Source of the DNA: Plasmopara viticola
Taxonomy: Eukaryota > Oomycota > Peronosporomycetes > Peronosporales > Peronosporaceae
Assembly: GCA_001695595.3 (NCBI GenBank)
Contig: MBPM02000007.1
Span: 1,240,001-1,304,000 of the forward strand
Direction: 5' to 3'
DNA: 64,000 bases
Shown here piece by piece: positions 1 through 9,004 of this stretch. The position numbers were made by a program, and so were the translations under genes. Under the pieces are notes generated by a model. That model was not told where the DNA came from. It did no database searches and saw only the letters and a list, made by a program, of their open reading frames with translations. How positions within the stretch are numbered: the stretch's first letter is position 1; every line of letters starts with the position of its first letter.

Positions 1-1252
1 GCTGGACGTCGACACCGCCTTTCTCAACAGTGTACTGTCGGATCGTGTTCACATGGAAGTTCCAATTGGTGTTAAGGGAGCTCAAGGATTTGCGTGTCAG
101 CTGAACAAAGCTATATATGGTCTCAAGCAAGCTGCAAGCGCTTGGAACAAGACAATCGACCACGTCTTCAAGAAGAACGATTTTAAAAGTTGTGGAGCGG
201 ATCAATGCGTCTACGTGAAGAAAGTGGAAGAAGGTTTTGTGTACGTATGTCTTTATGTCGATGATATGATCATTGCAGCCAAGACGAGCGACGAGATTCT
301 AGAGGTCAAGGGGATGCTTAAAAGTGTTTTCAAGATGAAGGATCTCGGTATTGCGAAGTTCATCTTGGGCATGGAGATCGACCACGACATGACAGCTTCC
401 ACACTAATGATCAAGCAAACACGCTACATTAGCGACGTGGCTGAGCGATTTGGGCAGAAAAACGCCAAGAACGTCGACAATCCGTGTACGTCCGGTCTCA
501 AGCTGTCAACATCACAGTCACCAAGTACAGAAGCTGAGCGTTCAGAGATGCGGTCAAGACCATACCGCTCACTAATTGGATGTCTGCTATATGTTACAAC
601 TTGCACTCGGCCGGACGTCGCATACATCGTGACACAACTGTCTCGATTTCTCGAAAAACCGGGGTTACCACATTGGAACGCCGCAATTCGTGTATTGCGC
701 TACTTAAATTCGACACGTCATCATGGGATCGTTTACCAAAGAGGGATGGGAAAGGTGATTATTGAAGCTTTTTCGGATGCTGATTGGGGTAGCAACACCG
801 ATGACAGACGGTCTGTCTCAGGTGTGTTGATCAACATTGGTAAAGCTCCGGTTGTATTCAAGTCCAAGTATCAGAGAACAGTTGCACTAAGTTCTGCAGA
901 AGCAGAGTATATGGCGCTCAGCTTGTGCACACAAGAGGTACTTTGGGCGCGCGCAATGCTCAAGGACATGGGTCAAGAACAAGTGGGAGGCACGCAAATA
1001 TGGGAAGACAATCAAGGTGCGATAGCTTTGGCAAACAACGCGGGCTACCACGCACGTACAAAGCACGTGGACATCAGACATCACTTTATTCGGGAGAACG
1101 TTCAGCATGGATTACTCAAGATTGGCTACATTGATACGAAGAGTCAGCTTGCAGATATGCTAACCAAGGCGCTTGGAACCAAGATGCTGAAGTATCTGCG
1201 CGAAGCCTCCGGAATCAAGACCAAGTCAGCAACAAAGGACACACAGCATTAG
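1..1252 (+). CDS. Ty1/copia Pol, C-terminal reverse transcriptase-RNase H part (partial, 5' end outside window)
   Basis: The reading frame is already open at base 2, so this is the 3' part of a retrotransposon polyprotein that starts left of the window. The translation begins with the copia RT motif LDVDTAFLN. It continues through the catalytic YVDD box (LYVDDMIIA), the connection region, and an RNase H domain with SDADWGS, SSAEAEYMAL and a C-terminal HVDIRHHFIRE block. RT copies the element RNA into cDNA in cytoplasmic virus-like particles, and RNase H removes the RNA strand. The frame ends at TAG 1250-1252, just before a polypurine stretch and the 3' LTR. It is almost identical to the corresponding part of the complete element at 1474-5932; among the few residue differences seen are I/V and M/T near the SDADW motif. 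The element looks recent. Confidence in the family is high; completeness upstream is unknown. Confidence 0.93.
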   Translation, partial: LDVDTAFLNSVLSDRVHMEVPIGVKGAQGFACQLNKAIYGLKQAASAWNKTIDHVFKKNDFKSCGADQCVYVKKVEEGFVYVCLYVDDMIIAAKTSDEILEVKGMLKSVFKMKDLGIAKFILGMEIDHDMTASTLMIKQTRYISDVAERFGQKNAKNVDNPCTSGLKLSTSQSPSTEAERSEMRSRPYRSLIGCLLYVTTCTRPDVAYIVTQLSRFLEKPGLPHWNAAIRVLRYLNSTRHHGIVYQRGMGKVIIEAFSDADWGSNTDDRRSVSGVLINIGKAPVVFKSKYQRTVALSSAEAEYMALSLCTQEVLWARAMLKDMGQEQVGGTQIWEDNQGAIALANNAGYHARTKHVDIRHHFIRENVQHGLLKIGYIDTKSQLADMLTKALGTKMLKYLREASGIKTKSATKDTQH

Positions 1253-1265
1253 CGGTGAGTGGGAG

Positions 1266-1411
1266 TGTTAACATTACACCGCTGAATGCATGTTGAACAG
1301 GTGGATGGCTTTACAGTAATTACAAGTACGTCACAATTAGTAATTACATATGGTAGCCATTCATTGGTCAGGATAAATATATTCACTTCGGTTTTTACTT
1401 TCTTCTTAACA
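1266..1411 (+). repeat. 3' LTR of the left-edge copia element
   Basis: This is a 146-bp LTR that starts TGTTAACA and ends TTCTTAACA, so its ends form the inverted pair TGTTAA/TTAACA. It is nearly identical to the LTRs at 1474-1619 and 5787-5932. The purine-rich GGTGAGTGGGAG directly before it is the likely plus-strand primer. The five bases after it, ACAGT, should be the right copy of its target duplication, because the uninterrupted sister site at 46964 reads ACAGT followed by the same flank. Confidence 0.9.
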
Positions 1412-1473
1412 ACAGTCGCTACAACAAAAAAAAGGGGGGGTTAATATTACTTTTTTTACTGTCAGCTAATAAC
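1412..1473. other. 62-bp strip of original target DNA between two copia elements
   Basis: This short stretch matches 46964-47025 upstream of effector E4, except for a run of A and G near 1424-1440. It is what remains of the effector upstream region between two independent insertions. It ends with ATAAC, the left target duplication of the second element. Confidence 0.85.
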
Positions 1474-1619
1474 TGTTAACATTACACCGCTGAATGCATG
1501 TTGAACAGGTGGATGGCTTTACAGTAATGACAAGTACGTCACAATTAGTAATTACATATGGTAGCCATTCATTGGTCAGGATAAATATATTCACTTCGGT
1601 TTTTACTTTCTTCTTAACA
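1474..1619 (+). repeat. 5' LTR of the complete copia element
   Basis: This 146-bp LTR begins TGTTAACA and ends TTAACA, and it matches the 3' LTR at 5787-5932. It should hold the promoter and the R region for element transcription. The coding start lies 48 bp downstream at 1668. The sequence directly after it (GGTTAACAGCCGC) would be where a tRNA primer anneals; I do not recognise which tRNA. Confidence 0.9.
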
Positions 1620-1667
1620 GGTTAACAGCCGCAAACAACAGCCTCGCATCACCACACCGTCACCGCC

Positions 1668-4625
1668 ATGACTACCAAGCGCACCGAAGTCCTCCTAGGA
1701 GATGGTAACTACTACCATTGGGAGTTCAACATGAGAATGGCCCTCGCAAGAAAAGGGCTACTGGGACACATTATGGGCGCGAAGGGCGAGAGCGAAATAA
1801 CGGAGACGTGGCTCGTGAATGACGCCAAGGCATTGGGTATAATTGCCCAGGGCGTCGAGATACAACACCAGACCAAGATACGGTCTGCTACTCGTGCCTT
1901 GGAGGCATGGGGAACGCTTCGCGATTTCTACCATCGTTCCACTTTACACAACCGTGTCACGATGACACGGCGCCTTCATGAGTTTAAGATGGAGAGTGGC
2001 ACTCGCATGGTGGAACATCTGGACGCGTTCGATGAGCTGGTCGTGGGACTCCAGATGACGGGAGAGCCGGTGGATGAATCAAGACAGCTAGTGGTGCTTC
2101 TGAGCAGCTTGCCGGCGGAATATGAAATAATATCTTCTATCGTGGAGAACGCCAAGGACATCACTCTGATCGAAGTCAAGGAGAAGCTGTTGAAGGAGTC
2201 AGACAAACTACAGAAGAAGGAAGCAAGTGAGAAAGCGTTTCGAGCCACAGACAATGATGGACGGATCAAGGGCAGACGAGGAAGTGGCCGCAAGATTTAC
2301 GCGCCACGCAAGGGCGGCGGTTTTCGGGGAAAATGCTTCAATTGTGACCAGACTGGTCATATGAAGCGGGACTGCCCAGCTGCTGAGAACCGTTCCAGAA
2401 ACCGTTATAGCGGTAATGATGCAGTGTTTGCTGTGGGGGATGAGAAATCAGTAAGCTGGCTGATCGACAGTGGTGCGACGTCACACATGACCCCTCACCG
2501 AAGTGACTTGATCGACTTCAAGCAACTTAAAGACGACATCAAGGTAACAATTGCAGATGGCAGAAAGTTACGCGTCGAAGGAGCTGGAACAGTGAAGCTT
2601 ATCGGCTTAGATGGAAGACGCATATCGATGATGGAAGTGCTGCTTATCCCTGGACTTGACAGACGTCTACTGTCGGTGGGAAAGCTTGCCGAACGTGGAC
2701 TAAGTGTGGAGTTTCAGCGTGCTTCGTGCGTCATTTGGGACAAGAACGAAGCTTTGGCAACTGGGACAAGAAATGGGAAAGCTTACACACTGGATTGTCA
2801 GCAAGAGGAGGCACGATTGGTGCAATACTCGGGAGTTGATAGTCAGTGGGAGTTATGGCACGCTCGCATGGGACATCCAAGTGAGGACGTTTTAGTGAAA
2901 ACTATGCGATCCACAGAAGGTATTCCTGCGCTAAAACAAGGTATCAAGACCCTGTGTGGTGGATGCATGAAGGGCAAGCAGACGATCGAAGCCTTTCCAG
3001 GACGCTCCATGACAAAGACATCGCGTGTATTGGAGTTAGTTCACACAGACGTGATGGGACCCATGAAGACACTTTCAAAAGGAGGTGCTAAATACATTTT
3101 GACGTTTGTGGATGATTATTCACGATATGTGGTGGCTTACTTTCTGGCAAAGAAGAGTGAAGTTGCCAACAAGATCACGATGTTTAAAGCACTGCATGAG
3201 AATCAGTGGGGAACCCGTATCAAGTGCCTGCGTTCGGACAACGGAACGGAGTTTGTCAACAAGACAGTTACGAATTTATGTCAGCGGAACGGTATCATAC
3301 ATCAGCGTACAGTACCATACAGTCCCCAACAAAATGGTATTGCAGAACGAATGAACCGTACGATAATGGAAAAGGCACGGAGCATGCTACACTACAAGTG
3401 TGTTCCGACATGTTGGTGGGCAGAGGCAGTAAGCACTGCGGTGTACCTGATCAACCGCTCTCCTAATACAATGCACCCAAATAACACCCCATATGAACTG
3501 GGATTTAAGATGAAGCCACGGATGGATCATCTTAGGGTGTTTGGGTCTCATGGATATGCTCACGTTGATCAAGTGAAGAGGACGAAGCTCGAAGCCAAAA
3601 GCTTCAAGTGCATGTTCCTTGGTTATGCCGAAGACACCAAGGGATACCGAGTTTACGATTTGGAGAAAGACAAGATATCAGTATCACGGTCGGTGAAGCT
3701 GGACGAGCGTGAAGTGGGCGGCATTTATGAGACACACCCGCCCAAACAAATAAAAGTGATACACGTTACCAAAGACAACGATGAAAGTGCTGTGTCCGGG
3801 CCGACGGAACACCAACAAGATCAAGATGAACTTATGGAGGGTGAAGGAGAAGATGAAATTCCAGATGCTCCAATGAATGAAGAGGAGTCCGACACAAATG
3901 AGTCAAGGATCGAGATGCTTCGATTACCGACCTCTGTACACTCTGAGCTGACAGAGTACAGACCTCCTACACTGGATGCACAGGAAGATCGATTGGTATT
4001 TCGACCGCAAGTGGAACGTTCAAGGCGTACAAATGAACCAATGTTATTGCTGGAAAACGGATCAGATGCCGATGAAAGTCTGGGAGGAAGCGAAGGACCA
4101 CCATCTTCAAAGCGTGCAAGGATTGATGAAGACGGCCTGATAGCTGAAGCTATTCTCGCTTACGCTGTGAGTGTTGGTGAAGAATCAGACTTGCCTACCA
4201 CGTATGCGCAGGCAATGTCTAGTGATGAGGCAGAACAGTGGCGACAAGCGATGGACGCCGAATTGCAGTCGCATCACAAAAACAAAACATGGACACTCGT
4301 TCCACGAGAATCAATTGGACGTACGATTGGATGCCGCTGGGTCTTTGCTAAGAAGCGTGACCAGAATGGATGTGTTGTGCGCTACAAAGCACGATTGGTG
4401 GCTAAAGGTTTCAAGCAGAAATACGGCGTGGATTTCTTCGAGACTTACTCTCCAGTGGCCAACATGAACTCAATTCGAGTTGTACTCGCAGTGTGTGCGG
4501 TATTAGCTACAAAATGGAACAGCTGGACGTCGACACCGCCTTTCTCAACAGTGTACTGTCGGATCGTGTTCACATGGAAGTTCCAATTGGTGTTAAGGGA
4601 GCTCAAGGATTTGCGTGTCAGCTGA
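1668..4625 (+). CDS. Copia Gag-Pol, first frame (Gag, protease, integrase, start of RT)
   Basis: The frame starts at ATG 1668, the first ATG after the 5' LTR, and encodes 985 residues. Residues ~10-200 are a copia Gag domain (NYYHWEFNMRMAL near the start). A CCHC zinc knuckle follows at ~223-236 (CFNCDQTGHMKRDC), then an aspartic protease with WLIDSGATSHM at ~264-274. Next come an HHCC zinc-binding segment (HARMGH...CGGC) and the DDE integrase core with D461, D524 and E560, a 35-residue D-E spacing. After an acidic linker, the RT starts with CRWVFAKK and KARLVAKGF. From ~949 the frame leaves the RT sequence: a base appears to be missing from the A run at 4511-4514, and the true RT continues in another frame from 4514. 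Together the two frames cover a normal copia polyprotein length. The element is therefore probably non-autonomous unless the shift is bypassed. Confidence 0.93.
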   Translation: MTTKRTEVLLGDGNYYHWEFNMRMALARKGLLGHIMGAKGESEITETWLVNDAKALGIIAQGVEIQHQTKIRSATRALEAWGTLRDFYHRSTLHNRVTMTRRLHEFKMESGTRMVEHLDAFDELVVGLQMTGEPVDESRQLVVLLSSLPAEYEIISSIVENAKDITLIEVKEKLLKESDKLQKKEASEKAFRATDNDGRIKGRRGSGRKIYAPRKGGGFRGKCFNCDQTGHMKRDCPAAENRSRNRYSGNDAVFAVGDEKSVSWLIDSGATSHMTPHRSDLIDFKQLKDDIKVTIADGRKLRVEGAGTVKLIGLDGRRISMMEVLLIPGLDRRLLSVGKLAERGLSVEFQRASCVIWDKNEALATGTRNGKAYTLDCQQEEARLVQYSGVDSQWELWHARMGHPSEDVLVKTMRSTEGIPALKQGIKTLCGGCMKGKQTIEAFPGRSMTKTSRVLELVHTDVMGPMKTLSKGGAKYILTFVDDYSRYVVAYFLAKKSEVANKITMFKALHENQWGTRIKCLRSDNGTEFVNKTVTNLCQRNGIIHQRTVPYSPQQNGIAERMNRTIMEKARSMLHYKCVPTCWWAEAVSTAVYLINRSPNTMHPNNTPYELGFKMKPRMDHLRVFGSHGYAHVDQVKRTKLEAKSFKCMFLGYAEDTKGYRVYDLEKDKISVSRSVKLDEREVGGIYETHPPKQIKVIHVTKDNDESAVSGPTEHQQDQDELMEGEGEDEIPDAPMNEEESDTNESRIEMLRLPTSVHSELTEYRPPTLDAQEDRLVFRPQVERSRRTNEPMLLLENGSDADESLGGSEGPPSSKRARIDEDGLIAEAILAYAVSVGEESDLPTTYAQAMSSDEAEQWRQAMDAELQSHHKNKTWTLVPRESIGRTIGCRWVFAKKRDQNGCVVRYKARLVAKGFKQKYGVDFFETYSPVANMNSIRVVLAVCAVLATKWNSWTSTPPFSTVYCRIVFTWKFQLVLRELKDLRVS

Positions 4626-5773
4626 ACAAAGCTATATATGGTCTTAAGCAAGCTGCAAGCGCTTGGAACAAGACAATCGACCACGTCTTCAAGAAGAACG
4701 ATTTTAAAAGTTGTGGAGCGGATCAATGCGTCTACGTGAAGAAAGTGGAAGAAGGTTTTGTGTACGTATGTCTTTATGTCGATGATATGATCATTGCAGC
4801 CAAGACGAGCGACGAGATTCTAGAGGTCAAGGGGATGCTTAAAAGTGTTTTCAAGATGAAGGATCTCGGTATTGCGAAGTTCATCTTGGGCATGGAGATC
4901 GACCACGACATGACAGCTTCCACACTAATGATCAAGCAAACACGCTACATTAGCGACGTGGCTGAGCGATTTGGGCAGAAAAACGCCAAGAACGTCGACA
5001 ATCCGTGTACGTCCGGTCTCAAGCTGTCAACATCACAGTCACCAAGTACAGAAGCTGAGCGTTCAGAGATGCGGTCAAGACCATACCGCTCACTAATTGG
5101 ATGTCTGCTATATGTTACAACTTGCACTCGGCCGGACGTCGCATACATCGTGACACAACTGTCTCGATTTCTCGAAAAACCGGGGTTACCACATTGGAAC
5201 GCCGCAATTCGTGTATTGCGCTACTTAAATTCGACACGTCATCATGGGATCGTTTATCAAAGAGGGACGGGAAAGGTGATTGTTGAAGCTTTTTCGGATG
5301 CTGACTGGGGTAGCAACACCGATGACAGACGGTCTGTCTCAGGTGTGTTGATCAACATTGGTAAAGCTCCGGTTGTATTCAAGTCCAAGTATCAGAGAAC
5401 AGTTGCACTAAGTTCCGCAGAAGCAGAGTATATGGCGCTCAGCTTGTGCACACAAGAAGTACTTTGGGCGCGCGCAATGCTCAAGGACATGGGTCAAGAA
5501 CAAGTGGGAGGCACGCAAATATGGGAAGACAATCAAGGTGCGATAGCTTTGGCAAACAACGCGGGCTACCACGCACGTACAAAGCACGTGGACATCAGAC
5601 ATCACTTTATTCGGGAGAACGTTCAGCATGGATTACTCAAGATTGGCTACATTGATACGAAGAGTCAGCTTGCAGATATGCTAACCAAGGCGCTTGGAAC
5701 CAAGATGCTGAAGTATCTGCGCGAAGCCTCCGGAATCAAAACCAAGTCAGCAACAAAGGACACACAGCATTAG
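4514..5773 (+). CDS. Copia Pol, second frame (RT catalytic core and RNase H)
   Basis: This continues the RT in the frame +2 relative to Gag-Pol, beginning at the shift in the A run at 4511-4514. It contains LDVDTAFLN, the metal-binding YVDD at 4775-4786, and the RNase H signatures SDADWGS and SSAEAEYMAL. It ends at TAG 5771-5773 just before the 3' LTR. An ATG coincides with the shift position, but this is the interior of RT in other copia elements, so it is not a separate gene. It is almost identical to 35-1252 in the left-edge copy. It could only work if translated as part of the full polyprotein. Confidence 0.9.
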   Translation: MEQLDVDTAFLNSVLSDRVHMEVPIGVKGAQGFACQLNKAIYGLKQAASAWNKTIDHVFKKNDFKSCGADQCVYVKKVEEGFVYVCLYVDDMIIAAKTSDEILEVKGMLKSVFKMKDLGIAKFILGMEIDHDMTASTLMIKQTRYISDVAERFGQKNAKNVDNPCTSGLKLSTSQSPSTEAERSEMRSRPYRSLIGCLLYVTTCTRPDVAYIVTQLSRFLEKPGLPHWNAAIRVLRYLNSTRHHGIVYQRGTGKVIVEAFSDADWGSNTDDRRSVSGVLINIGKAPVVFKSKYQRTVALSSAEAEYMALSLCTQEVLWARAMLKDMGQEQVGGTQIWEDNQGAIALANNAGYHARTKHVDIRHHFIRENVQHGLLKIGYIDTKSQLADMLTKALGTKMLKYLREASGIKTKSATKDTQH

Positions 5774-5786
5774 CGGTGAGTGGGAG

Positions 5787-5932
5787 TGTTAACATTACAC
5801 CGCTGAATGCATGTTGAACAGGTGGATGGCTTTACAGTAATGACAAGTACGTCACAATTAGTAATTACATATGGTAGCCATTCATTGGTCAGGATAAATA
5901 TATTCACTTCGGTTTTTACTTTCTTCTTAACA
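5787..5932 (+). repeat. 3' LTR of the complete copia element
   Basis: This 146-bp LTR has the same ends as the 5' LTR and is followed at once by the target duplication ATAAC. It lies 507 bp upstream of the start codon of effector E1, so any LTR promoter or silencing mark acts close to that gene (inference). Confidence 0.92.
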
Positions 5933-6091
5933 ATAACAATGGACAGCTTTTTGTCTCGTCTGTCTATTATTCATCACCCATTTTACTTATGAGAAGACCC
6001 TATAGCTTTGAGTCTGCAACGAAACTTCTTATTATGCTCCTTTAGCCTATGTGGCCATATTTGTAGTTTAGAATTTATCCTGATTCCTTAT

Positions 6092-6150
6092 GCATTGCTT
6101 CCCCTCCCCTAAATACTCCCCCAATCGCCATTAACTGCGTGGTCAAGTGC
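6092..6150 (+). promoter_or_regulatory. Conserved C-rich upstream block of effector E1
   Basis: A block starting GCATTGCTTCCCCTCCCC and ending TGCGTGGTCAAGTGC lies about 290-350 bp before the E1 ATG. The same block sits upstream of E2 (18960-19017), E3 (29953-30010) and E4 (47179-47238), with the C-rich runs preserved. Conservation could reflect only recent duplication, but it is a sensible candidate promoter element. The rest of 5933-6439 is also shared with E4 and shows no gene. Confidence 0.45.
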
Positions 6151-6439
6151 GTACACTTACCTTCTCGTGGTGCTAGTGTTCCCCATACCTTGTTGCTGCA
6201 ACACGTCACTGTGTTCAGTGTTTTTCGCTGCTACCTCACTCTTTGGTACAAGTGAGTTGAATTTTTGAGGATAAAATGATGTGCTAACCAAGTTTGTAGT
6301 AAGGAGCACCTGCACTGTCACGATCCACGCAGCGTTCAGCCTGGTATGTGCCTACTGTCGCAAATTCCATTCCTTCACGCTTAACAATTCAGTTTTGTGT
6401 ATTAATTGTACAATCTCGCGGCACAGTCAACTTTCCATC

Positions 6440-8323
6440 ATGCGGTTTTGCTACTTACGCATTGCTTTACTCACCAGTGCCTTAGCTGCGAATGCGTTCG
6501 CTGACACAGCGGAGACGGATGCCGAATTGGCCGCATCACGTACGGCGTCTTCGCTCGCACTTGTCCGTAACAATTCTGCTGCATCAGCGGATACAGAGAC
6601 TCACGAGGTGAAGAATGTCGATGACGAAGACAGAGCAGGGATGGCAGTCTCACAATTTGCCAAATTGATTGGAAAGGTTGCAAGAAGTAATATAGTGAAG
6701 GGTCTCAAGAAAAATGTCCTCGACCCATTCATGAAAGACAAAATGGTTTTGCAAGCAGTCTATAATGGTTTATATCTAACCGACCCAAACATCAACGTTT
6801 TGTTCTCCAAGGAATGGATCCGGTGGGCTTATTTAGTCTGCCACCTCGGCCGTCACTTCGATGAGAATGATTACGAGTTTCTCATTGAGGCAATGTCGGC
6901 CATATATGACGCCGAAACATTGTCCAAGATATTAATCACCGCGGCCAATTTTGAAGGATCAGAAGCTCTAGCTATAAATTTGGCTAAAGCTGCAAACAAT
7001 GAAGTCAAGGGTCTGGTCCTCCGACAAAAGCATGAACTTGCCAGCAAACTATTCCATCAGGAAGTACATTCGGCAGAGGAGATTTCTAAGAATCGTCGTG
7101 ATCGTATTTTGGCGTACGTGGGGCACTACCAAATGCTTCCAGATGAGGAGTATCACATTTTGACCAGCTACCTAACGATTTTGCTCAAATTCAACAAAAA
7201 TGCTGTTGGCGATGCGCTATCAGTGTCCCGCATGAGTTCTGAGGATGCTGCTTTACTCCAAATTTTACTTTCGCTACAGAATTTCCACGAATCGAGATGT
7301 CTCGATGATTTAGTGTCTATTTGGCTGGATGTGAACATACCCCCGTCCAGAATCGTGTCCATGCTGGTGCAAAATAATGCGGAAGCTGATTGGTTTACCA
7401 TTCTTTTTTCAAACCGGCCATCGAAAAACTTCTGGCTGCTCTACCTAGAAAAGTACAATGCATTAAGTACTGAAGACAGCTTTACAGACTCCGCAAATCT
7501 TGATCTTGAGCAAGTTTTGCAAATACTGTTTGCGGTGGTAGAGCAAGAGTCACCTGCGACTGACAAACACATGGCGTACAGCACTATAATTAAGGTGCTG
7601 ACTGCACCATCAATTGCCCGTCTCAGCTCGAGCTATGACAATGTGATTAGCCTGACGTCGATTTTGTTGCTGGAAAGAGTTCGTCCGTCCGACGTTTTGA
7701 TTATGCTGATGGGCGATGAAGCATACGATGACAGATTTCGTATAGTTTTTATAAATCAAGCATCGAAAAGCTTTTGGGTGCGCTACCTAAAAATGTACAT
7801 TGAGCCAAGCTTTCATGTCGAGGACTTAGCGCACACCGCAAATATCGAATTCCAGCAGCTACTGGCAATGTTGTTTGATATTGGAGGGCAAGCATTATCT
7901 GCGGCTGACACATACTCGGCGAGTAGCACGATTCTTAAGATACTGATTTCGCCAGAAATTGCCAACGTCATCGCGACCCAAACGTATTTGGAAATGCTGA
8001 CATCGAATTGGTTGCAGCAGGGGTTTACTCCGTCGAATATTGTTTACATGCTATTGCTCGAAGAGGCGGAAGCAGACTACTTCAAGATACTTTTTACGAA
8101 TGAGCAAAGCTCGAAGTTTTGGGAGGATTACGCAAAGGCGTGTTACGTAAACACGCCAGTTCCACAGAATTATTTTTTTCCGACGCTCATTGGATTTTTC
8201 GGGTTCGAAGACTTAAGAAAAATGTTGGAAACAGCTTTAAGTGTTGAGGCAACAATTGAAAAGGCGCAATCTCTTCTTGATCAGCTTTACTGGTGGAAGC
8301 TCAGCTCGCCTGGCAACTTCTAA
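6440..8323 (+). CDS. Secreted tandem WY/LWY-type effector candidate, paralogue E1 (627 aa)
   Basis: The start is ATG 6440, because the signal peptide begins there and it is the common start in all paralogues; the frame is open upstream but without an ATG. Residues 1-21 form a signal peptide (cleavage after AFA). No canonical RXLR follows: RTAS occurs at ~34-37, and an acidic DDEDR at 61-65 resembles a dEER motif. The C-terminal half has three repeats about 114 residues apart, near 292-340, 405-453 and 519-569. Each has W/L, a PS-I/V turn, MLL, then F-x-I-(L/V)-F and a FW-x-x-Y end. W295, the equivalent L409 and W524, with FW332/446/561, fit the WY/LWY pattern of oomycete effectors such as PSR2. 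Similar effectors act inside plant cells and some modulate small RNA pathways; the role here is unknown. Residues ~125-275 may hold further helical modules. It is nearly identical to E4. Confidence 0.82.
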   Translation: MRFCYLRIALLTSALAANAFADTAETDAELAASRTASSLALVRNNSAASADTETHEVKNVDDEDRAGMAVSQFAKLIGKVARSNIVKGLKKNVLDPFMKDKMVLQAVYNGLYLTDPNINVLFSKEWIRWAYLVCHLGRHFDENDYEFLIEAMSAIYDAETLSKILITAANFEGSEALAINLAKAANNEVKGLVLRQKHELASKLFHQEVHSAEEISKNRRDRILAYVGHYQMLPDEEYHILTSYLTILLKFNKNAVGDALSVSRMSSEDAALLQILLSLQNFHESRCLDDLVSIWLDVNIPPSRIVSMLVQNNAEADWFTILFSNRPSKNFWLLYLEKYNALSTEDSFTDSANLDLEQVLQILFAVVEQESPATDKHMAYSTIIKVLTAPSIARLSSSYDNVISLTSILLLERVRPSDVLIMLMGDEAYDDRFRIVFINQASKSFWVRYLKMYIEPSFHVEDLAHTANIEFQQLLAMLFDIGGQALSAADTYSASSTILKILISPEIANVIATQTYLEMLTSNWLQQGFTPSNIVYMLLLEEAEADYFKILFTNEQSSKFWEDYAKACYVNTPVPQNYFFPTLIGFFGFEDLRKMLETALSVEATIEKAQSLLDQLYWWKLSSPGNF

Positions 8324-9004
8324 GTGCATCTTAGTGACAAGAGTTCGTGTCAGGGCGTACGACGAAGAATTCGAAGTAGGAGAGACTACCTACTACAATG
8401 CGGTTGATAATACATTTTTGCTTTTGCTACGGTGCCTTTCCGCCTACTTACCACTCGTTTTCATTCCACTCACGGGTGTTATTTATAAATTGTTTCTGCA
8501 GTGTGCGGTTCAAAGTCTTAGCGCATAAAGCTACGCACTGATTCAAGAAAGCCTGATTAAAGTATATATTTTGTCGACTTTGAGGCGGTTTGCCACCGAC
8601 GATTGCTGCGATAAGTTAAACGCACAATAAACTTATGGCCATCGGTGGAAAAAACTTAATTCGCGGTTATCACACATCCTCGCGATATGAAATGTCAATT
8701 TTGATCGCCGCTTTCCCACTTGTTCTAACTGTAATGGCATCTGAAGCTTCTTTTAGTTATCGGAGCAAGTGACAGCTGCCCGTGCTTTGTATCAATGATC
8801 CGAAGCCAAGTTCCTGACAGTTTGTACAGCTAGCACTCGGATACATAATAGAGTTAGCCGACACCAAAACTTAATGTTTCTAGCTTACGTGCATACACCA
8901 ATTCCTATCTGCATGGTTAAGGCGATGTCAAGTAGGCTGGCGATATATCTCCCACATCACAGAAAAATTCTTCTGGTCCAATAATTGTGACAGTCAAGAG
9001 TAAT
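8324..9004. other. Conserved 3' flank of effector E1
   Basis: This stretch is shared with the E4 3' flank (49411-50090) and, with more changes, with those of E2, E3 and pseudogenes P1 and P3. It contains no credible gene. The shared sequence stops at about 9004, where E1 joins a different repeat while E4 continues with TAATGGTTTCGC, so a rearrangement breakpoint lies there. Confidence 0.7.
8589..8652. repeat. Inverted repeat (hairpin) in the effector E1 3' flank
   Basis: The left arm is TTTGCCACCGA and the right arm is a TCGGTGGAAAA variant, about 42 bp apart. In E2 (21442-21505) the arms TTTGCCACCGA/TCGGTGGCAAA are perfect. The pair is found after every effector copy in the window, about 240-265 bp past the stop. 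It could be a transcript 3' structure or a small inverted-repeat element. Confidence 0.6.

Larger units (their letters stand above)
1474..5932 (+). mobile_element. Complete Ty1/copia LTR retrotransposon (4,459 bp)
   Basis: Both LTRs (1474-1619 and 5787-5932, 146 bp each) are present and flanked by a perfect 5-bp target duplication, ATAAC at 1469-1473 and 5933-5937. The order gag - protease - integrase - RT - RNase H is that of Ty1/copia (Pseudoviridae-like) elements. The sister locus at 47021-47025 carries a single ATAAC with the same flanks and is therefore the empty site. Near-identical LTRs point to recent insertion. The coding region is one long frame except for a single-base frameshift in an A run at 4511-4514. 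Confidence 0.95.

Noticed and set aside
6281..6439. In-frame N-terminal extension of E1 (and equivalents before E3, E4 and P2) as part of the effector protein
   Set aside because: It lacks an ATG (opens only with GTG or TTG), would bury the signal peptide, and is broken by stops upstream of E2.
6539..6547. RTAS in E1 (residues 34-37) as a true RXLR motif
   Set aside because: It does not match R-x-L-R, is deleted in E3, and nothing in the sequence shows it is functional.
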